Shown here: piece after piece, positions 42,965 to 51,205 of the stretch
Layout of the letters: each line of letters starts with the position of its first letter
Numbering within the stretch: the stretch's first letter is position 1
Assembly: GCA_964481885.1 (NCBI GenBank)
Contig: CAYZUS010000006.1
Location: forward strand, 1-64,000
DNA: 64,000 nt
Reading direction: 5' to 3'
From: Fen731 sp964481885
Lineage (GTDB): Bacteria > Actinomycetota > Humimicrobiia > Humimicrobiales > Humimicrobiaceae
Notes under the pieces: model-generated
The model's input: only the letters and a program-made list of their open reading frames with translations
Told to the model about the DNA's origin: nothing
The model's database searches: none
Position numbers and translations under genes: made by a program

Positions 42965-44011
42965 TCAGTTTACTTTATAAACATATATTTTTCGGCGCCC
43001 GTACCTGAAACATTCCTCCAGGGAATCAAAACATAAATCTATCCTGTTTCCTTTGATCCAGCCTCCAGTATCAGCCACTATAGCTTCGCCATAGCCTTCA
43101 ATGTATACCTTTGTGCCCATTCGTATTACAGTCGGGTCCGCCGCTATGAGTCCTTTTCTTGCGCGCAAACCGGTAGCGGTTATCCCTGTGCCGTTTATTC
43201 CGCCGCCGCCCGAATAGTAGGCAGTTGCCACCATGGTCCATTCCCCGACAAGAACAACGCCGGGTGGCTGGATTTTTGCAATTCTTTCCCTGATTGCTGC
43301 AAGGACCTGCTGAACGTTAGTCTTTTCATTTTTTGCCTGTTCAAGCTGGGCCTTGTTTTTGGCCAGGTTTTCTTCAAGTACCAGTTCTTCTGAAACAAGG
43401 TTTGTCATGGCAGACTGATATTCTTTTGCCTTTTCTTCAGATTTGCGCATTATCCTGTCAAGGCTTTCTTTATCAAGCCGAAGAGATTCCGCAAGCTGAG
43501 CATCCCTCTTCATTATGTTCCTGAGAAGATAAAGAATCTTATAGAACTCATTAATATTCTTTGCAGTGGTGACCATTTTTATTACATTGTTTTTACCATA
43601 TTTGTATGAATACCTTATTCTTTCTATAAGCTCCAGTTTTTTTATATCAATGTTTTTTTGTATTAATGCTCTTTCGCCACCAAGGCTGCTTAATTCTTTT
43701 TCAATTCCTGAAATACTCTCTGTCAGTTGCGATATCTGGTTTCTTGAATTTTCAATGTTTGCTTCAACTGTCACTATTTCTTCAACAAAGGCCTCTTCCT
43801 TATCAGTAAGCGCTGCAATCTGGCTGCTTAACTCACTTAAATCAGTTGCGCTGGCTTCTCTTGGAAAAATAAATTGCAGTTCAAAAATTGCCAGGATAAC
43901 AAGCAGGGTAAATACTGTAAACCTGACAGGCAAAAGTGCATTTTTTTTGAATAAAGATCTCATATTTTTAAAAACATAAGGATTTACCATAAGCGAAATT
44001 CCAAGTATCAA
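42965..44011 (-). CDS. coiled-coil and 3D-domain cell-wall protein
   Basis: A 348-residue exported protein: an N-terminal hydrophobic anchor or signal (about 30-50), a long coiled coil (about 56-245, rich in E, K, L and Q; PcsB/CwlO-like), and a C-terminal 3D domain (about 255-345) with ATAYYSGGGGINGTGITATG, IAADPTVIRMGTKVYIEGYGEAIVADTGGWIKGNRIDLCF, in which the three family aspartates are present. 3D domains occur in lytic transglycosylase-like wall hydrolases such as MltA, YocH and actinobacterial Rpf-related proteins. Peptidoglycan remodelling is the likely role. The start may be the second methionine (residue 8). Confidence 0.88.
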   Translation of the reverse strand: MILGISLMVNPYVFKNMRSLFKKNALLPVRFTVFTLLVILAIFELQFIFPREASATDLSELSSQIAALTDKEEAFVEEIVTVEANIENSRNQISQLTESISGIEKELSSLGGERALIQKNIDIKKLELIERIRYSYKYGKNNVIKMVTTAKNINEFYKILYLLRNIMKRDAQLAESLRLDKESLDRIMRKSEEKAKEYQSAMTNLVSEELVLEENLAKNKAQLEQAKNEKTNVQQVLAAIRERIAKIQPPGVVLVGEWTMVATAYYSGGGGINGTGITATGLRARKGLIAADPTVIRMGTKVYIEGYGEAIVADTGGWIKGNRIDLCFDSLEECFRYGRRKIYVYKVN

Positions 44012-44178
44012 AGGTGTTAAAATTATATACTTTTATAATTATTTTTAATAGGGGCAGCGGTTTTTCGGCAAGGCGGGAAGTATTTGTCAATTATTAAAAT
44101 AATTCTTCATTAAGCTTATAAGTTATTGTATAATCACCATAAAATAAAAAGGGGTTACTCAAAAGGAAAGGAGAAGCT

Positions 44179-44811
44179 ATGGCAAAATATCAGGATTTGG
44201 CAGACGCTATCATTGCCGGAGATAATGTCAAAAGCAAGGAAATCACCCAGAAACTGGTTGATGGCGGCGCAAAGGCTACAGAGATCCTCAATGAAGGACT
44301 GGTTCCCGGAATGGACGTTGTAGGCGTAAGGTTTAAAGCAAACGAGATGTATATTCCTGAAGTATTGATAGCTGCAAGGGCTATGCATGCTGCAATGGAT
44401 ATCATCAAGCCTTTGCTTGCTGAAGCCGGTGCCATAATGAAGGGCACAATCGTTGTTGGGACCGTACAGGGAGATTTGCACGATATCGGCAAGAACCTTG
44501 TATGCATGATGCTCGAAGGCGGCGGCTACACGGTAATCGATGCAGGCGTTGACGTTCCCGGAGACAAATTTGTTGAAGAAGTAAAGAAAAGCGGCGCAAA
44601 AGTCGTTGGACTTTCTGCTCTTCTTACAACAACCATGCCTTCCATGAAAGATGTCATTATTGCCTTAAGAGCAGACGCAGCAACCAAGGATGTCAAGGTC
44701 ATGGTTGGCGGCGCACCGTTAACACAGGAATACGCAGACTCAATTGGTGCAAACGGCTATGCTCCTGATGCATCAAGCGCTGTAGACATCGCCAAGAAAC
44801 TTATTGGTTAA
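44179..44811 (+). CDS. corrinoid (B12-binding) protein, methyltransferase-associated
   Basis: A 210-residue protein of the MtmC/MtbC/MttC class: an N-terminal helical Cap domain (about 1-85) and a C-terminal Rossmann-like B12-binding domain (about 88-210) with the lower-ligand motif DLHDIGKN and the VVGLSALLTTTMPSMK and VGGAPLTQEYADSIGANGY segments. Such proteins carry a methyl group between a substrate methyltransferase (methylamines, methoxyaromatics, betaines) and a second transferase. No methyltransferase or activator is in the window. AAAGGAAAGGAG supplies a strong ribosome binding site, suggesting high expression. Confidence 0.95.
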   Translation: MAKYQDLADAIIAGDNVKSKEITQKLVDGGAKATEILNEGLVPGMDVVGVRFKANEMYIPEVLIAARAMHAAMDIIKPLLAEAGAIMKGTIVVGTVQGDLHDIGKNLVCMMLEGGGYTVIDAGVDVPGDKFVEEVKKSGAKVVGLSALLTTTMPSMKDVIIALRADAATKDVKVMVGGAPLTQEYADSIGANGYAPDASSAVDIAKKLIG

Positions 44812-44873
44812 TACCGGTTTTTTCAAAGCGGCAAACAGCACTTATTAATTGTAAAAATTAATAGGAATATTAA

Positions 44874-44915
44874 ATTAGAAGTGTCTAAGTGAAAATAGGC
44901 ACTTCTAATTTTTTT
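44874..44915 (+). terminator. rho-independent terminator of the corrinoid protein gene
   Basis: Arms ttagaagtgtc (44875-44885) and ggcacttctaa (44898-44908, one G-T pair) are followed by seven T (44909-44915). It lies 63 bp after the stop codon. Confidence 0.9.
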
Positions 44916-45143
44916 GGCCCCCGATGCCGATAAAAGTTAAAGAATTTAATACTCCTGGAGATTGTCCGGGAACAATTATTTTTAAATTAAGACTACTTGC
45001 ACAGCTTCTAACAGCAGGTCGCGGCGCTACATGCGGCATACAAAAACCCGAATTCTTATTCTTGGTCTGACTTTTAGAAAAAAAGGTCCCCCTTGTGCAA
45101 GTTTTGGCAGCAATGGAAAAAGTTCAAAAACTTTACATCTATA
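44916..45143. other. spacer before the toxin-antitoxin promoter
   Basis: Together with the leader below it, about 500 bp separate the corrinoid gene from the toxin-antitoxin pair. No gene is seen in this part. It is locally richer in GC (45010-45040) than its surroundings. Confidence 0.5.
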
Positions 45144-45172
45144 TTGACAAAATATTTTACAACTCTTATATT
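45144..45172 (+). promoter_or_regulatory. strong sigma-70-type promoter of the toxin-antitoxin operon
   Basis: A perfect TTGACA (45144-45149), a 17-bp spacer and TATATT (45167-45172). A leader of about 150 nt would precede the antitoxin ATG. Confidence 0.75.
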
Positions 45173-45269
45173 ATGGCTATACTTAATAAAAATAATTATA
45201 TTAATTAGTTCCTGCTGAATAATTGGCTAAAACTGCTAAGATTAAAAAGTTTTCAAGCTGAATTTTAAC

Positions 45270-45297
45270 GATTAATTCAACAAAAATTGAATTAATC
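45270..45297. promoter_or_regulatory. 11-bp inverted repeat, likely antitoxin operator
   Basis: gattaattcaa (45270-45280) and ttgaattaatc (45287-45297) are perfect complements around a 6-nt spacer, 32 bp before the antitoxin start. The antitoxin has an Xre-type helix-turn-helix, so autoregulatory binding here is plausible. Confidence 0.7.
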
Positions 45298-45329
45298 AGC
45301 GAGAATTAATTATATAGAGGCAGGGAATT

Positions 45330-46097
45330 ATGCTCGAAAAATTTATTCAGCAGCAGCGGACCAGACACAAAATGACGCAGGAACATATTGCATCAGAACT
45401 TGGTATATCCCGTCCAACCTATATTCAAATTGAGCACGGAAAGCGGGAGATTACTGTAACAGAAGCAAAGAAACTGTCGGCGATATTTAATTTGGGACTT
45501 GACGATTTTTTAGGCGGCAATGAGCCAAAACACACAGTTACACTTCCGGGCCAGGTCTCAGAAAAACAGGCAGGTTTCCAGATACGTGTCACAGAAAAAA
45601 ATCTGGATAAATTTAAACAGGTAATATTGTATGTTTTAGGCAAAGTCGGCAGCAAACCAAATGTCGGCGAAACGGTGCTTCATAAACTTTTCTACTTTAT
45701 TGACTTTGATTATTATGAAAAATTTGAAGAAAATCTGATGGGAGCGACGTATATAAAAAATCATCATGGCCCGACATCGGTTGAGTTCGGAGCAATTATT
45801 GAGGATATGCAGAAAAATGGTGAGATTGAAGCAGTAAAAAGTAATTATTTTAAATATGAGCAGAAAAAATATCTCCCGCGCAAGCGCCCAAACCTCGACG
45901 TACTTTCCGCCCGTGAGATCCAGCACATTGAAGATGTCCTGGCTCGTCTTTCAGACAAGAATGCCAAGGAGATAGAAAATTATTCCCATGAGGATATTCC
46001 ATGGAAGTCGGCCCGGGATGGTCAGCCGCTTTCTTATGAAAGTGTCTTTTATCGAGATGAAAGATATTCTGTGAGAAACTACGATGATGAAATTTGA
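45330..46097 (+). CDS. HTH-Panacea (DUF4065) antitoxin
   Basis: A 255-residue protein with an N-terminal Xre-type helix-turn-helix (about 7-60: MTQEHIASELGISRPTYIQ, IEHGKREITVTEAKKLS), a linker, and a C-terminal Panacea/SocA-like DUF4065 domain (about 95-235: NVGETVLHKLFYFIDFDYYE, GATYIKNHHGPTSVEFGAII, YLPRKRPNLDVLSAREI). Panacea domains neutralise many unrelated toxins in type II systems. The toxin gene overlaps its 3' end by 14 bp. An inverted repeat upstream suggests autoregulation. Confidence 0.9.
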   Translation: MLEKFIQQQRTRHKMTQEHIASELGISRPTYIQIEHGKREITVTEAKKLSAIFNLGLDDFLGGNEPKHTVTLPGQVSEKQAGFQIRVTEKNLDKFKQVILYVLGKVGSKPNVGETVLHKLFYFIDFDYYEKFEENLMGATYIKNHHGPTSVEFGAIIEDMQKNGEIEAVKSNYFKYEQKKYLPRKRPNLDVLSAREIQHIEDVLARLSDKNAKEIENYSHEDIPWKSARDGQPLSYESVFYRDERYSVRNYDDEI

Positions 46098-46425
46098 TGA
46101 ATCGTCGGAATTTCAAAAGGACTGCAAAAACCTTGGGGAAAAATATAAATCACTGGCTGATGACTTGAGAGAATTCCGCAATGTGGTCACCGCGGTTCCT
46201 CAGGGCAATAGCAAACATTTTATTATCATCACTCAAATTAATGACTTGTATATTGTAAAGGCCCGGCTGTTTTGCAGATACCTGAAAGGGTCATCTCTCC
46301 GGGTGATATATGCATATTTTGAACAGGAGCAAAGGATAGAATTTATCGAGGTCTACTTCAAAGGAGACAGGGAAACTGAAAATCATGACAGAATTAAACG
46401 ATATCTGAGTCATTTTCAGTGTTAA
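46084..46425 (+). CDS. RelE/ParE-superfamily-like toxin
   Basis: A 113-residue protein in the toxin position of the Panacea pair. The pattern fits RelE-type mRNA interferases: N-terminal helices (SSEFQKDCKNLGEKYKSLADDLREF), then strands with YIVKARLFCRYLKGSSLRVIYAYFEQEQRIEFIEVYFKGD, in which the conserved arginine-rich core and the Y-x-K-G end are visible. Cleavage of ribosome-bound mRNA is the family role and is inferred here. The ATG lies inside the antitoxin gene, so the two are translationally coupled. Confidence 0.82.
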   Translation: MMKFDESSEFQKDCKNLGEKYKSLADDLREFRNVVTAVPQGNSKHFIIITQINDLYIVKARLFCRYLKGSSLRVIYAYFEQEQRIEFIEVYFKGDRETENHDRIKRYLSHFQC

Positions 46426-46552
46426 CCTTGTATAATTTTTATTAGCGCACTTTCGCCCGCGTTAAAAAGCAGAGAAACAGCCTTTTTAAGGCAGAGTTTA
46501 CTGGTTTTTGTGTTTAAAAACTATTTAAAGGTTTTATAAGCTTCATGCCATT

Positions 46553-47020
46553 TTATTTTGCAAAGGCCTTATACAGATTGGCCATTTCTATTGCTGTTAA
46601 GGCTGCCTGCCACCCGCTGTTTCCAAGTTTTGCCCCTGCCCTCTCTATGGCCTGTTCCAAAGTGTCCGGAGTAATTACGCCAAAGATAACAGGGAAGTCC
46701 ATTGACATGTTTATCTGTGATATTCCCTTTACAACCTCGTTTGCAATATATGCATTGTGGGATGTGTCACCTTTTAATATTGCCCCGATGCATATAACGG
46801 CATCGTATTTTTTTGACTGAGCCATCATCTTTGCGGCAGACGGAATTTCGAATGCTCCCGGGACCCAGACAGCTTCAACACCTTCTTTGCTGCAGCCGTG
46901 CCGTGTAAGGCAGTCAATTGCTCCGTCCAGAAGCTTGGAAGTTATAAATTCATTGTACCTGCTTATAACTATCCCGAATTTTAGCCCTGTTGCGTCGAGC
47001 TTGCCTTCATAAGTTTTCAT
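46553..47020 (-). CDS. ribH: 6,7-dimethyl-8-ribityllumazine synthase
   Basis: Condenses the pyrimidine intermediate with 3,4-dihydroxy-2-butanone 4-phosphate in the penultimate step of riboflavin synthesis; usually forms 60-mers or pentamers. The 155-residue protein shows GIVISRYNEFITSKLLDGAI, VWVPGAFEIPSAAKMM, CIGAILKGDTSHNAYIANEV (with the catalytic histidine), PVIFGVITPDTLEQAIERAG and GWQAALTAIEM. It is the last gene of the rib operon, 175 bp after ribBA. Confidence 0.98.
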   Translation of the reverse strand: MKTYEGKLDATGLKFGIVISRYNEFITSKLLDGAIDCLTRHGCSKEGVEAVWVPGAFEIPSAAKMMAQSKKYDAVICIGAILKGDTSHNAYIANEVVKGISQINMSMDFPVIFGVITPDTLEQAIERAGAKLGNSGWQAALTAIEMANLYKAFAK

Positions 47021-47195
47021 TTTTTCTCCTTTTGTTTAATAAAGTTGCTTTTTTATTTATATTTTTTTCCCGAAATATTATTTAGTAAAAAATATGTTGT
47101 AACAAAATTAATATTTTTTGTATCAGCGATGCTGCGTAATTTTATTGCACAAGCCTCTAAAGCATTTAAAAAATATTGAAACAACATGTTTATTA

Positions 47196-48392
47196 TTATT
47201 CTTTTTCAAAATCAAGCATGTGGTTTAGTTTCGCTTTTTTTGTCTTCAGATATTTAATATTATTTTCATTCGGGGGGATAATAATCGGCAGAATTTTTGT
47301 AATCTTTATTCCATACCCCTGAAGGCCCACTATTTTTTTCGGGTTATTAGTCAGGAGCTGTATTTTGGTCAGCCCCAGGTCAGAAAGAATCTGTGCCCCT
47401 ATCCCGTAATCACGCATATCTGCTTCAAAGCCAAGCTCCAGGTTTGCTTCAACTGTATCCAGACCTTTGTCCTGAAGCTCATATGCTTTCATTTTATTGC
47501 ACAGCCCGATTCCGCGGCCCTCCTGAGCCATATATAGTATGACTCCGTAGCCCTTTTTATTAATAAGGTTAAATGCTTCATCCAGTTGTTCTCCGCAATC
47601 GCACCTCTGTGAGCCGAAAGTGTCACCCGTAAGGCACTGCGAATGCACTCTTACCGGCACATCGGGCTTGTCTTTAATTTCACCTTTTACAAAGGCTATA
47701 TGTGTTTCAGAGTTAATGAGCGCCCTGTATGTTATTGTCTTAAAGACCCCCCATTTTGTGGGAAGAGCTATCTCTGAACATCTTTCAATTAATACTTCCT
47801 TTACTTTCCTGTACCTTATAAGCTCTTCAATGGTTATTATTTTTAGGCCAAACTTGTTGGATAATTCTACAAGGTCCCCGAGCCTTGCTATTTCACCGTC
47901 ATCTTTTATTATTTCACATATTATGCCGGCGGGATAAAGGCCGGCGATTCTTGCAAGGTCGACAGCAGCTTCAGTATGGCCCGCCCGCACAAGTACTCCT
48001 CCAGTCTGGGACTTAACCGGAAAAATATGTCCCGGCGCTTTAAAGGAAGAAGATTTTGAATCAGGGTTTACAAAAGAAGTTATGGTCATTACCTTATCAT
48101 CTGCGGAGGCCCCGCTTCCTTTTTTTGCTGAAGCGTCAACAGACACAGCATTTACGGGGACAAGCCCGTCAAATCTTTCCTGCTCACATGGAAGATAGAT
48201 AAAACTTTTCCCATGATTATTAAAAAAATTAACTGACTCCTGGTGAGCCTTCTGGGCAGCCTGGAAAAATACGCCCTCATTATCTGAGGACCTGTCATCT
48301 ACAATAATCAAGAGTTTTCCATTTTGCACATCTTTTATTACTTCTTCAACTGAGTAAAATGTTTTTTTATTTAAAGAATCCATATTTTTCAA
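47196..48392 (-). CDS. ribBA: RibBA: GTP cyclohydrolase II with an altered DHBP-synthase domain
   Basis: A 398-residue fusion. The C-terminal GTP cyclohydrolase II domain (about 205-398) is intact: zinc ligands in CLTGDTFGSQRCDCGEQL, QEGRGIGL, LTNNPKKI. The N-terminal DHBP-synthase domain (about 12-200) is altered at its active site: the RENEGD motif reads SDNEGV at 36-41, the TSRFGTxFTVxxxAxxGxxTGxSAxDR block is shortened to VSVDASAKKGSGASADDK, and RPGHxFP is APGHIFP. RAGHTEAAVDL and CEI are kept. Dihydroxybutanone phosphate production may be lost or modified. The start may be the methionine at residue 4. It overlaps ribE by about 26 bp. Confidence 0.95.
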   Translation of the reverse strand: MKNMDSLNKKTFYSVEEVIKDVQNGKLLIIVDDRSSDNEGVFFQAAQKAHQESVNFFNNHGKSFIYLPCEQERFDGLVPVNAVSVDASAKKGSGASADDKVMTITSFVNPDSKSSSFKAPGHIFPVKSQTGGVLVRAGHTEAAVDLARIAGLYPAGIICEIIKDDGEIARLGDLVELSNKFGLKIITIEELIRYRKVKEVLIERCSEIALPTKWGVFKTITYRALINSETHIAFVKGEIKDKPDVPVRVHSQCLTGDTFGSQRCDCGEQLDEAFNLINKKGYGVILYMAQEGRGIGLCNKMKAYELQDKGLDTVEANLELGFEADMRDYGIGAQILSDLGLTKIQLLTNNPKKIVGLQGYGIKITKILPIIIPPNENNIKYLKTKKAKLNHMLDFEKE

Positions 48393-49047
48393 GCTTCTCC
48401 TTTAATACTTCGTCTGATTGCATTTGTTTGATATTAGTATGCGCCTCATCTCCATCAGCGCCGCCATTAATTAACCGGTTTATATATCTCGAGAGCAAAT
48501 CTATTTCCAGATTCAAAAGTTCCCCGGGTTTTTTAATTTTCAGGCAGGTGTTTTCGTATGTATGGGGAATAATGGCCGCAGTAAAAAAATCCCTCTCGGT
48601 ACTGGCAACTGTAAGGCTTATGCCGTCAACAGCTACAGAGCCTTTGGCCGCAATATTTGCGCGGTACTGCAGCGGCAATTCCAGGGACAGCTCAAAGGAG
48701 CTTCCAATTTTTCTTATTCCCAGAAATTTTATTGCAGCATCGATGTGCCCTGTAACAAAGTGTCCGCCAAGCTTGTCTGAAAGCCTCAAAGAGTCTTCAA
48801 GGTTGACGGCGACACCGGACTTTGCCTGCCTGAAAGTCGTGGCGTTTAAAGTGCTGTAGGAAATGTCAGCTGCAAAACCTTCGCTGCTCAGGTTTTTAAC
48901 TGTCAGGCAGCAGCCATTTACTGCTACAGAGTCGCCGATGCAAAGGCCCGGACGTATCACGCTGCATGAAATTGCAAGCTCTTTGCTTTCATGCCCGTCC
49001 CTTACAGCAGTGATTTTACCGGTTTCTTTAATTATGCCTGTAAACAT
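48367..49047 (-). CDS. ribE: riboflavin synthase, alpha subunit
   Basis: Dismutates two lumazine molecules to riboflavin and the pyrimidine precursor. The two lumazine-binding barrels are seen as MFTGIIKETGKI...GDSVAVNGCCLTV...GGHFVTGHIDA and a repeat with KGSVAVDGISLTV. I start at the MFTGII methionine (49047), which is the universal N-terminus, rather than the upstream methionine at 49101. The 226-residue protein is of normal length. Second gene of the rib operon. Confidence 0.97.
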   Translation of the reverse strand: MFTGIIKETGKITAVRDGHESKELAISCSVIRPGLCIGDSVAVNGCCLTVKNLSSEGFAADISYSTLNATTFRQAKSGVAVNLEDSLRLSDKLGGHFVTGHIDAAIKFLGIRKIGSSFELSLELPLQYRANIAAKGSVAVDGISLTVASTERDFFTAAIIPHTYENTCLKIKKPGELLNLEIDLLSRYINRLINGGADGDEAHTNIKQMQSDEVLKEKLEKYGFFK

Positions 49048-49286
49048 CCAATCTCCCGCGCGCCTGCATTTTAAACTGCTGCAAGCCCGCTTTAAATCCA
49101 AACCTTTTTATAAAATTATTCAAACAAGCTTGTTTTACTTATACTCCGCACAAGCCTGCCTGCCAAATCAATTCTTTTATTCGCTTTATTTACACTCTGC
49201 AAGAGATTCTTTTGCTAAAACAATGCTTTAGACTGTTTTGTTTTCGTTCCGCACAAGCCTGCCTCCTGCTTTTGCTTAATCTTCAA
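49048..49286. repeat. ribD-ribE spacer with 17-bp direct repeats
   Basis: tccgcacaagcctgcct occurs at 49145-49161 and again at 49248-49264, a 103-bp period, with weaker similarity between (ctgcaagagattc). The rest of the operon is tight, so a 239-bp spacer containing a repeat is unusual. No hairpin with T-run is seen. Confidence 0.7.
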
Positions 49287-50651
49287 TCAGTCCGAAACGA
49301 CTGTCGGGAAGACTCCTGCCTTAGGGTAAGCGGTTATGAAAATATCGCTGCCCACTCTTTTTATCCTGTCAAAATCCATCTGTATTATATCCTCCATTTC
49401 AGATATGCCCAGGCCTGAAAACATACTAAACGGACTGTCGCCCCCGATTATCTTTGGAGCAATAAAAAAATAAAACTTGTCAGCAAGTTTGTGCCTAATA
49501 AACTCTGCCATAAGTGAAGGTCCCGATTCCACAAGCACCGAAGTTATCTCATAGCTTGCGTAAAGTATTTCCAGCACTTCTTTAAGGTCAAGATATGTGA
49601 GCTTTTCACCTGTACCGGCCGAATCGTCTGCGTTGACTGGAAAATCTTGCCCGCTTGCTTTCAGGATATCTATACCGGCCTTTTTGAGATAATCTTCTTT
49701 TTCGGTGTCAATTATTTTGCCGGCACCGGTAAATATTATTGTCTTTATTGCAGAAGCTGTTTTTACAATATTAGAATCTCTGCTGATGCGCAAACCGGAA
49801 TCCAGGATAACACGGAAAAATTTCTTGTCAATCAAAGAGGTTTTTGTGGCAGTTCCAACCCCGGGCGCCAGTTTTAAATTTCCACCCAAATTACTCAAAT
49901 TATTCGGGCATACATCCATGTTTTTATTTAATTCCTGAAAAAAATCCCTGGAATAAAGCTCTTTGTTTTTATTTTGCGGTATGTATCTCGGATAAAGCAG
50001 GGGATCATCTTCAATTACAGTATTTATACCGGTAAGGATACAATCATGCCTGTATCTGATTTTCTGGACGTTCTCTCTTGCAGCTCCGGAAGTTATCCAC
50101 TTTGACTTTCTATTCTTTAGAGCTGTCTTTCCATCCATGCTTGAAGCAATTTTTAATGCCACAAAAGGCATTTTGCTTTTTACAGATTTAAAAAACACTT
50201 CGTTCTGCTTTGAAATGATATCTTCAAACAATCCTTCCCTTGTCCTGATTCCAGCCTTTTTTAGCAGCTCAACACCTCTTCCGTTTATCCTGGGATTTGG
50301 ATCAACGCTTCCGATGATAATCTCGCCAAATCTGTGTCTTATCAGCGCATCAGTGCAGGGAGGCGTCCGCCCAAATATCGCACAAGGCTCAAGAGTTACA
50401 TACATTTTTGAGCCCTCAAGCAGGCCAGTGTCCCGACAGGCATTTATTGCTTCAATTTCTGCATGAGGATTTCCGGCTTTTGTATGAAATCCGGTTGAAA
50501 TGATTTTATCGTCCTTGACAATAACAGCTCCCACCAAAGGATTGGGGCCGGTTTCCCCAGCTGCCTTTTCGGCAAGGTTTATTGCAAGCTTCATGTACTT
50601 TTTATCAGCTTCCGAGAAGCCCTGTCTGTTTTTATCAGTTCCTGTCATCAC
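49287..50651 (-). CDS. ribD: bifunctional riboflavin deaminase/reductase RibD, enlarged
   Basis: The N-terminal deaminase (about 15-155) has the zinc motifs PHAE and EPCAIFGRTPPC; the C-terminal reductase (about 158-440) has ASSMDGKTALKNRKSKWITS and VLVESGPSLMAEFI. At 454 residues it is well above the usual 360-380. The excess lies mainly in the reductase: residues about 230-285 form a polar insert (NKNKELYSRDFFQELNKNMD and following) and about 325-355 another. First gene after the FMN riboswitch. The start may be the second methionine. Confidence 0.96.
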   Translation of the reverse strand: MMTGTDKNRQGFSEADKKYMKLAINLAEKAAGETGPNPLVGAVIVKDDKIISTGFHTKAGNPHAEIEAINACRDTGLLEGSKMYVTLEPCAIFGRTPPCTDALIRHRFGEIIIGSVDPNPRINGRGVELLKKAGIRTREGLFEDIISKQNEVFFKSVKSKMPFVALKIASSMDGKTALKNRKSKWITSGAARENVQKIRYRHDCILTGINTVIEDDPLLYPRYIPQNKNKELYSRDFFQELNKNMDVCPNNLSNLGGNLKLAPGVGTATKTSLIDKKFFRVILDSGLRISRDSNIVKTASAIKTIIFTGAGKIIDTEKEDYLKKAGIDILKASGQDFPVNADDSAGTGEKLTYLDLKEVLEILYASYEITSVLVESGPSLMAEFIRHKLADKFYFFIAPKIIGGDSPFSMFSGLGISEMEDIIQMDFDRIKRVGSDIFITAYPKAGVFPTVVSD

Positions 50652-50877
50652 TTTTATTTTTGAGTTATATGACTTTATCTATTTTATCCATACCCATAAT
50701 TCTTAAGAATTATCCCGAAAAATACCCGAAACCTGCAACCGTGAACCTGGCAAGCCCAATTGTCTCCATAAGAACAGCCTTCTAATATGTAATGGTAAAA
50801 AACAATGTCTCAGCGATCTGCTGTTTTTCAACTGTAACTCTTTCCGTTAATAATTGGCCCGCACATAAAAAAACGAA

Positions 50878-50910
50878 AAGCCATGGAAAAAATCCATGGC
50901 TTAAAACAAA
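50878..50910 (-). terminator. riboswitch-controlled rho-independent terminator
   Basis: Arms aagccatgga (50878-50887) and tccatggctt (50893-50902) pair perfectly. On the minus strand the hairpin is followed by TTCGTTTTTTT (down to 50868). It lies 30 bp after the FMN aptamer, so FMN binding probably stops transcription here before ribD. Confidence 0.88.
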
Positions 50911-50933
50911 TAAAACATTATTCATTAAGTCAT

Positions 50934-51063
50934 AAATTTTCTCCCATCCAGACTTTAACTGTCGGTCTTAGAATTTAACTAAGTCAACCCTTCAGGACCA
51001 GATCCTTGCAAAGGCTTGCGGACTTTACCGCCGGTAGGGAATTACACCCGACCTCGAAAATCA
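50934..51063 (-). promoter_or_regulatory. FMN riboswitch (RFN element)
   Basis: On the minus strand the conserved RFN blocks appear in order: ggtcgggtgtaattcccta, ccggcggtaaagtccgc, gaccgacagttaaagtctgg and atgggagaaaa. The 5' gattttc pairs with the 3' gaaaatt to close P1. It senses flavin mononucleotide and represses the rib operon. A terminator follows immediately and ribD starts about 280 bp downstream. Confidence 0.97.
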
Positions 51064-51205
51064 TTTATCTTACTTGAGTTAAAATTATAACAAATAATAT
51101 TATATAAAAAAACAATATATTTATCCGGCTGCAAATGCCGGTTACCACAAGTCAGGACTTGTCAGCATACACTCAAAACCAGAAACTTTTTATTTACCAC
51201 AACAA

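Noticed and set aside
42847..45218. 16-bp perfect repeat (aattagttcctgctga) at 42847-42862 and 45203-45218
   Set aside because: A single 16-bp match in 64 kb of AT-rich DNA is within chance expectation and neither copy lies in a matching context.
49048..49101. Longer start for riboflavin synthase
   Set aside because: The universal MFTGII N-terminus begins at 49047; the upstream 18 residues are not conserved.
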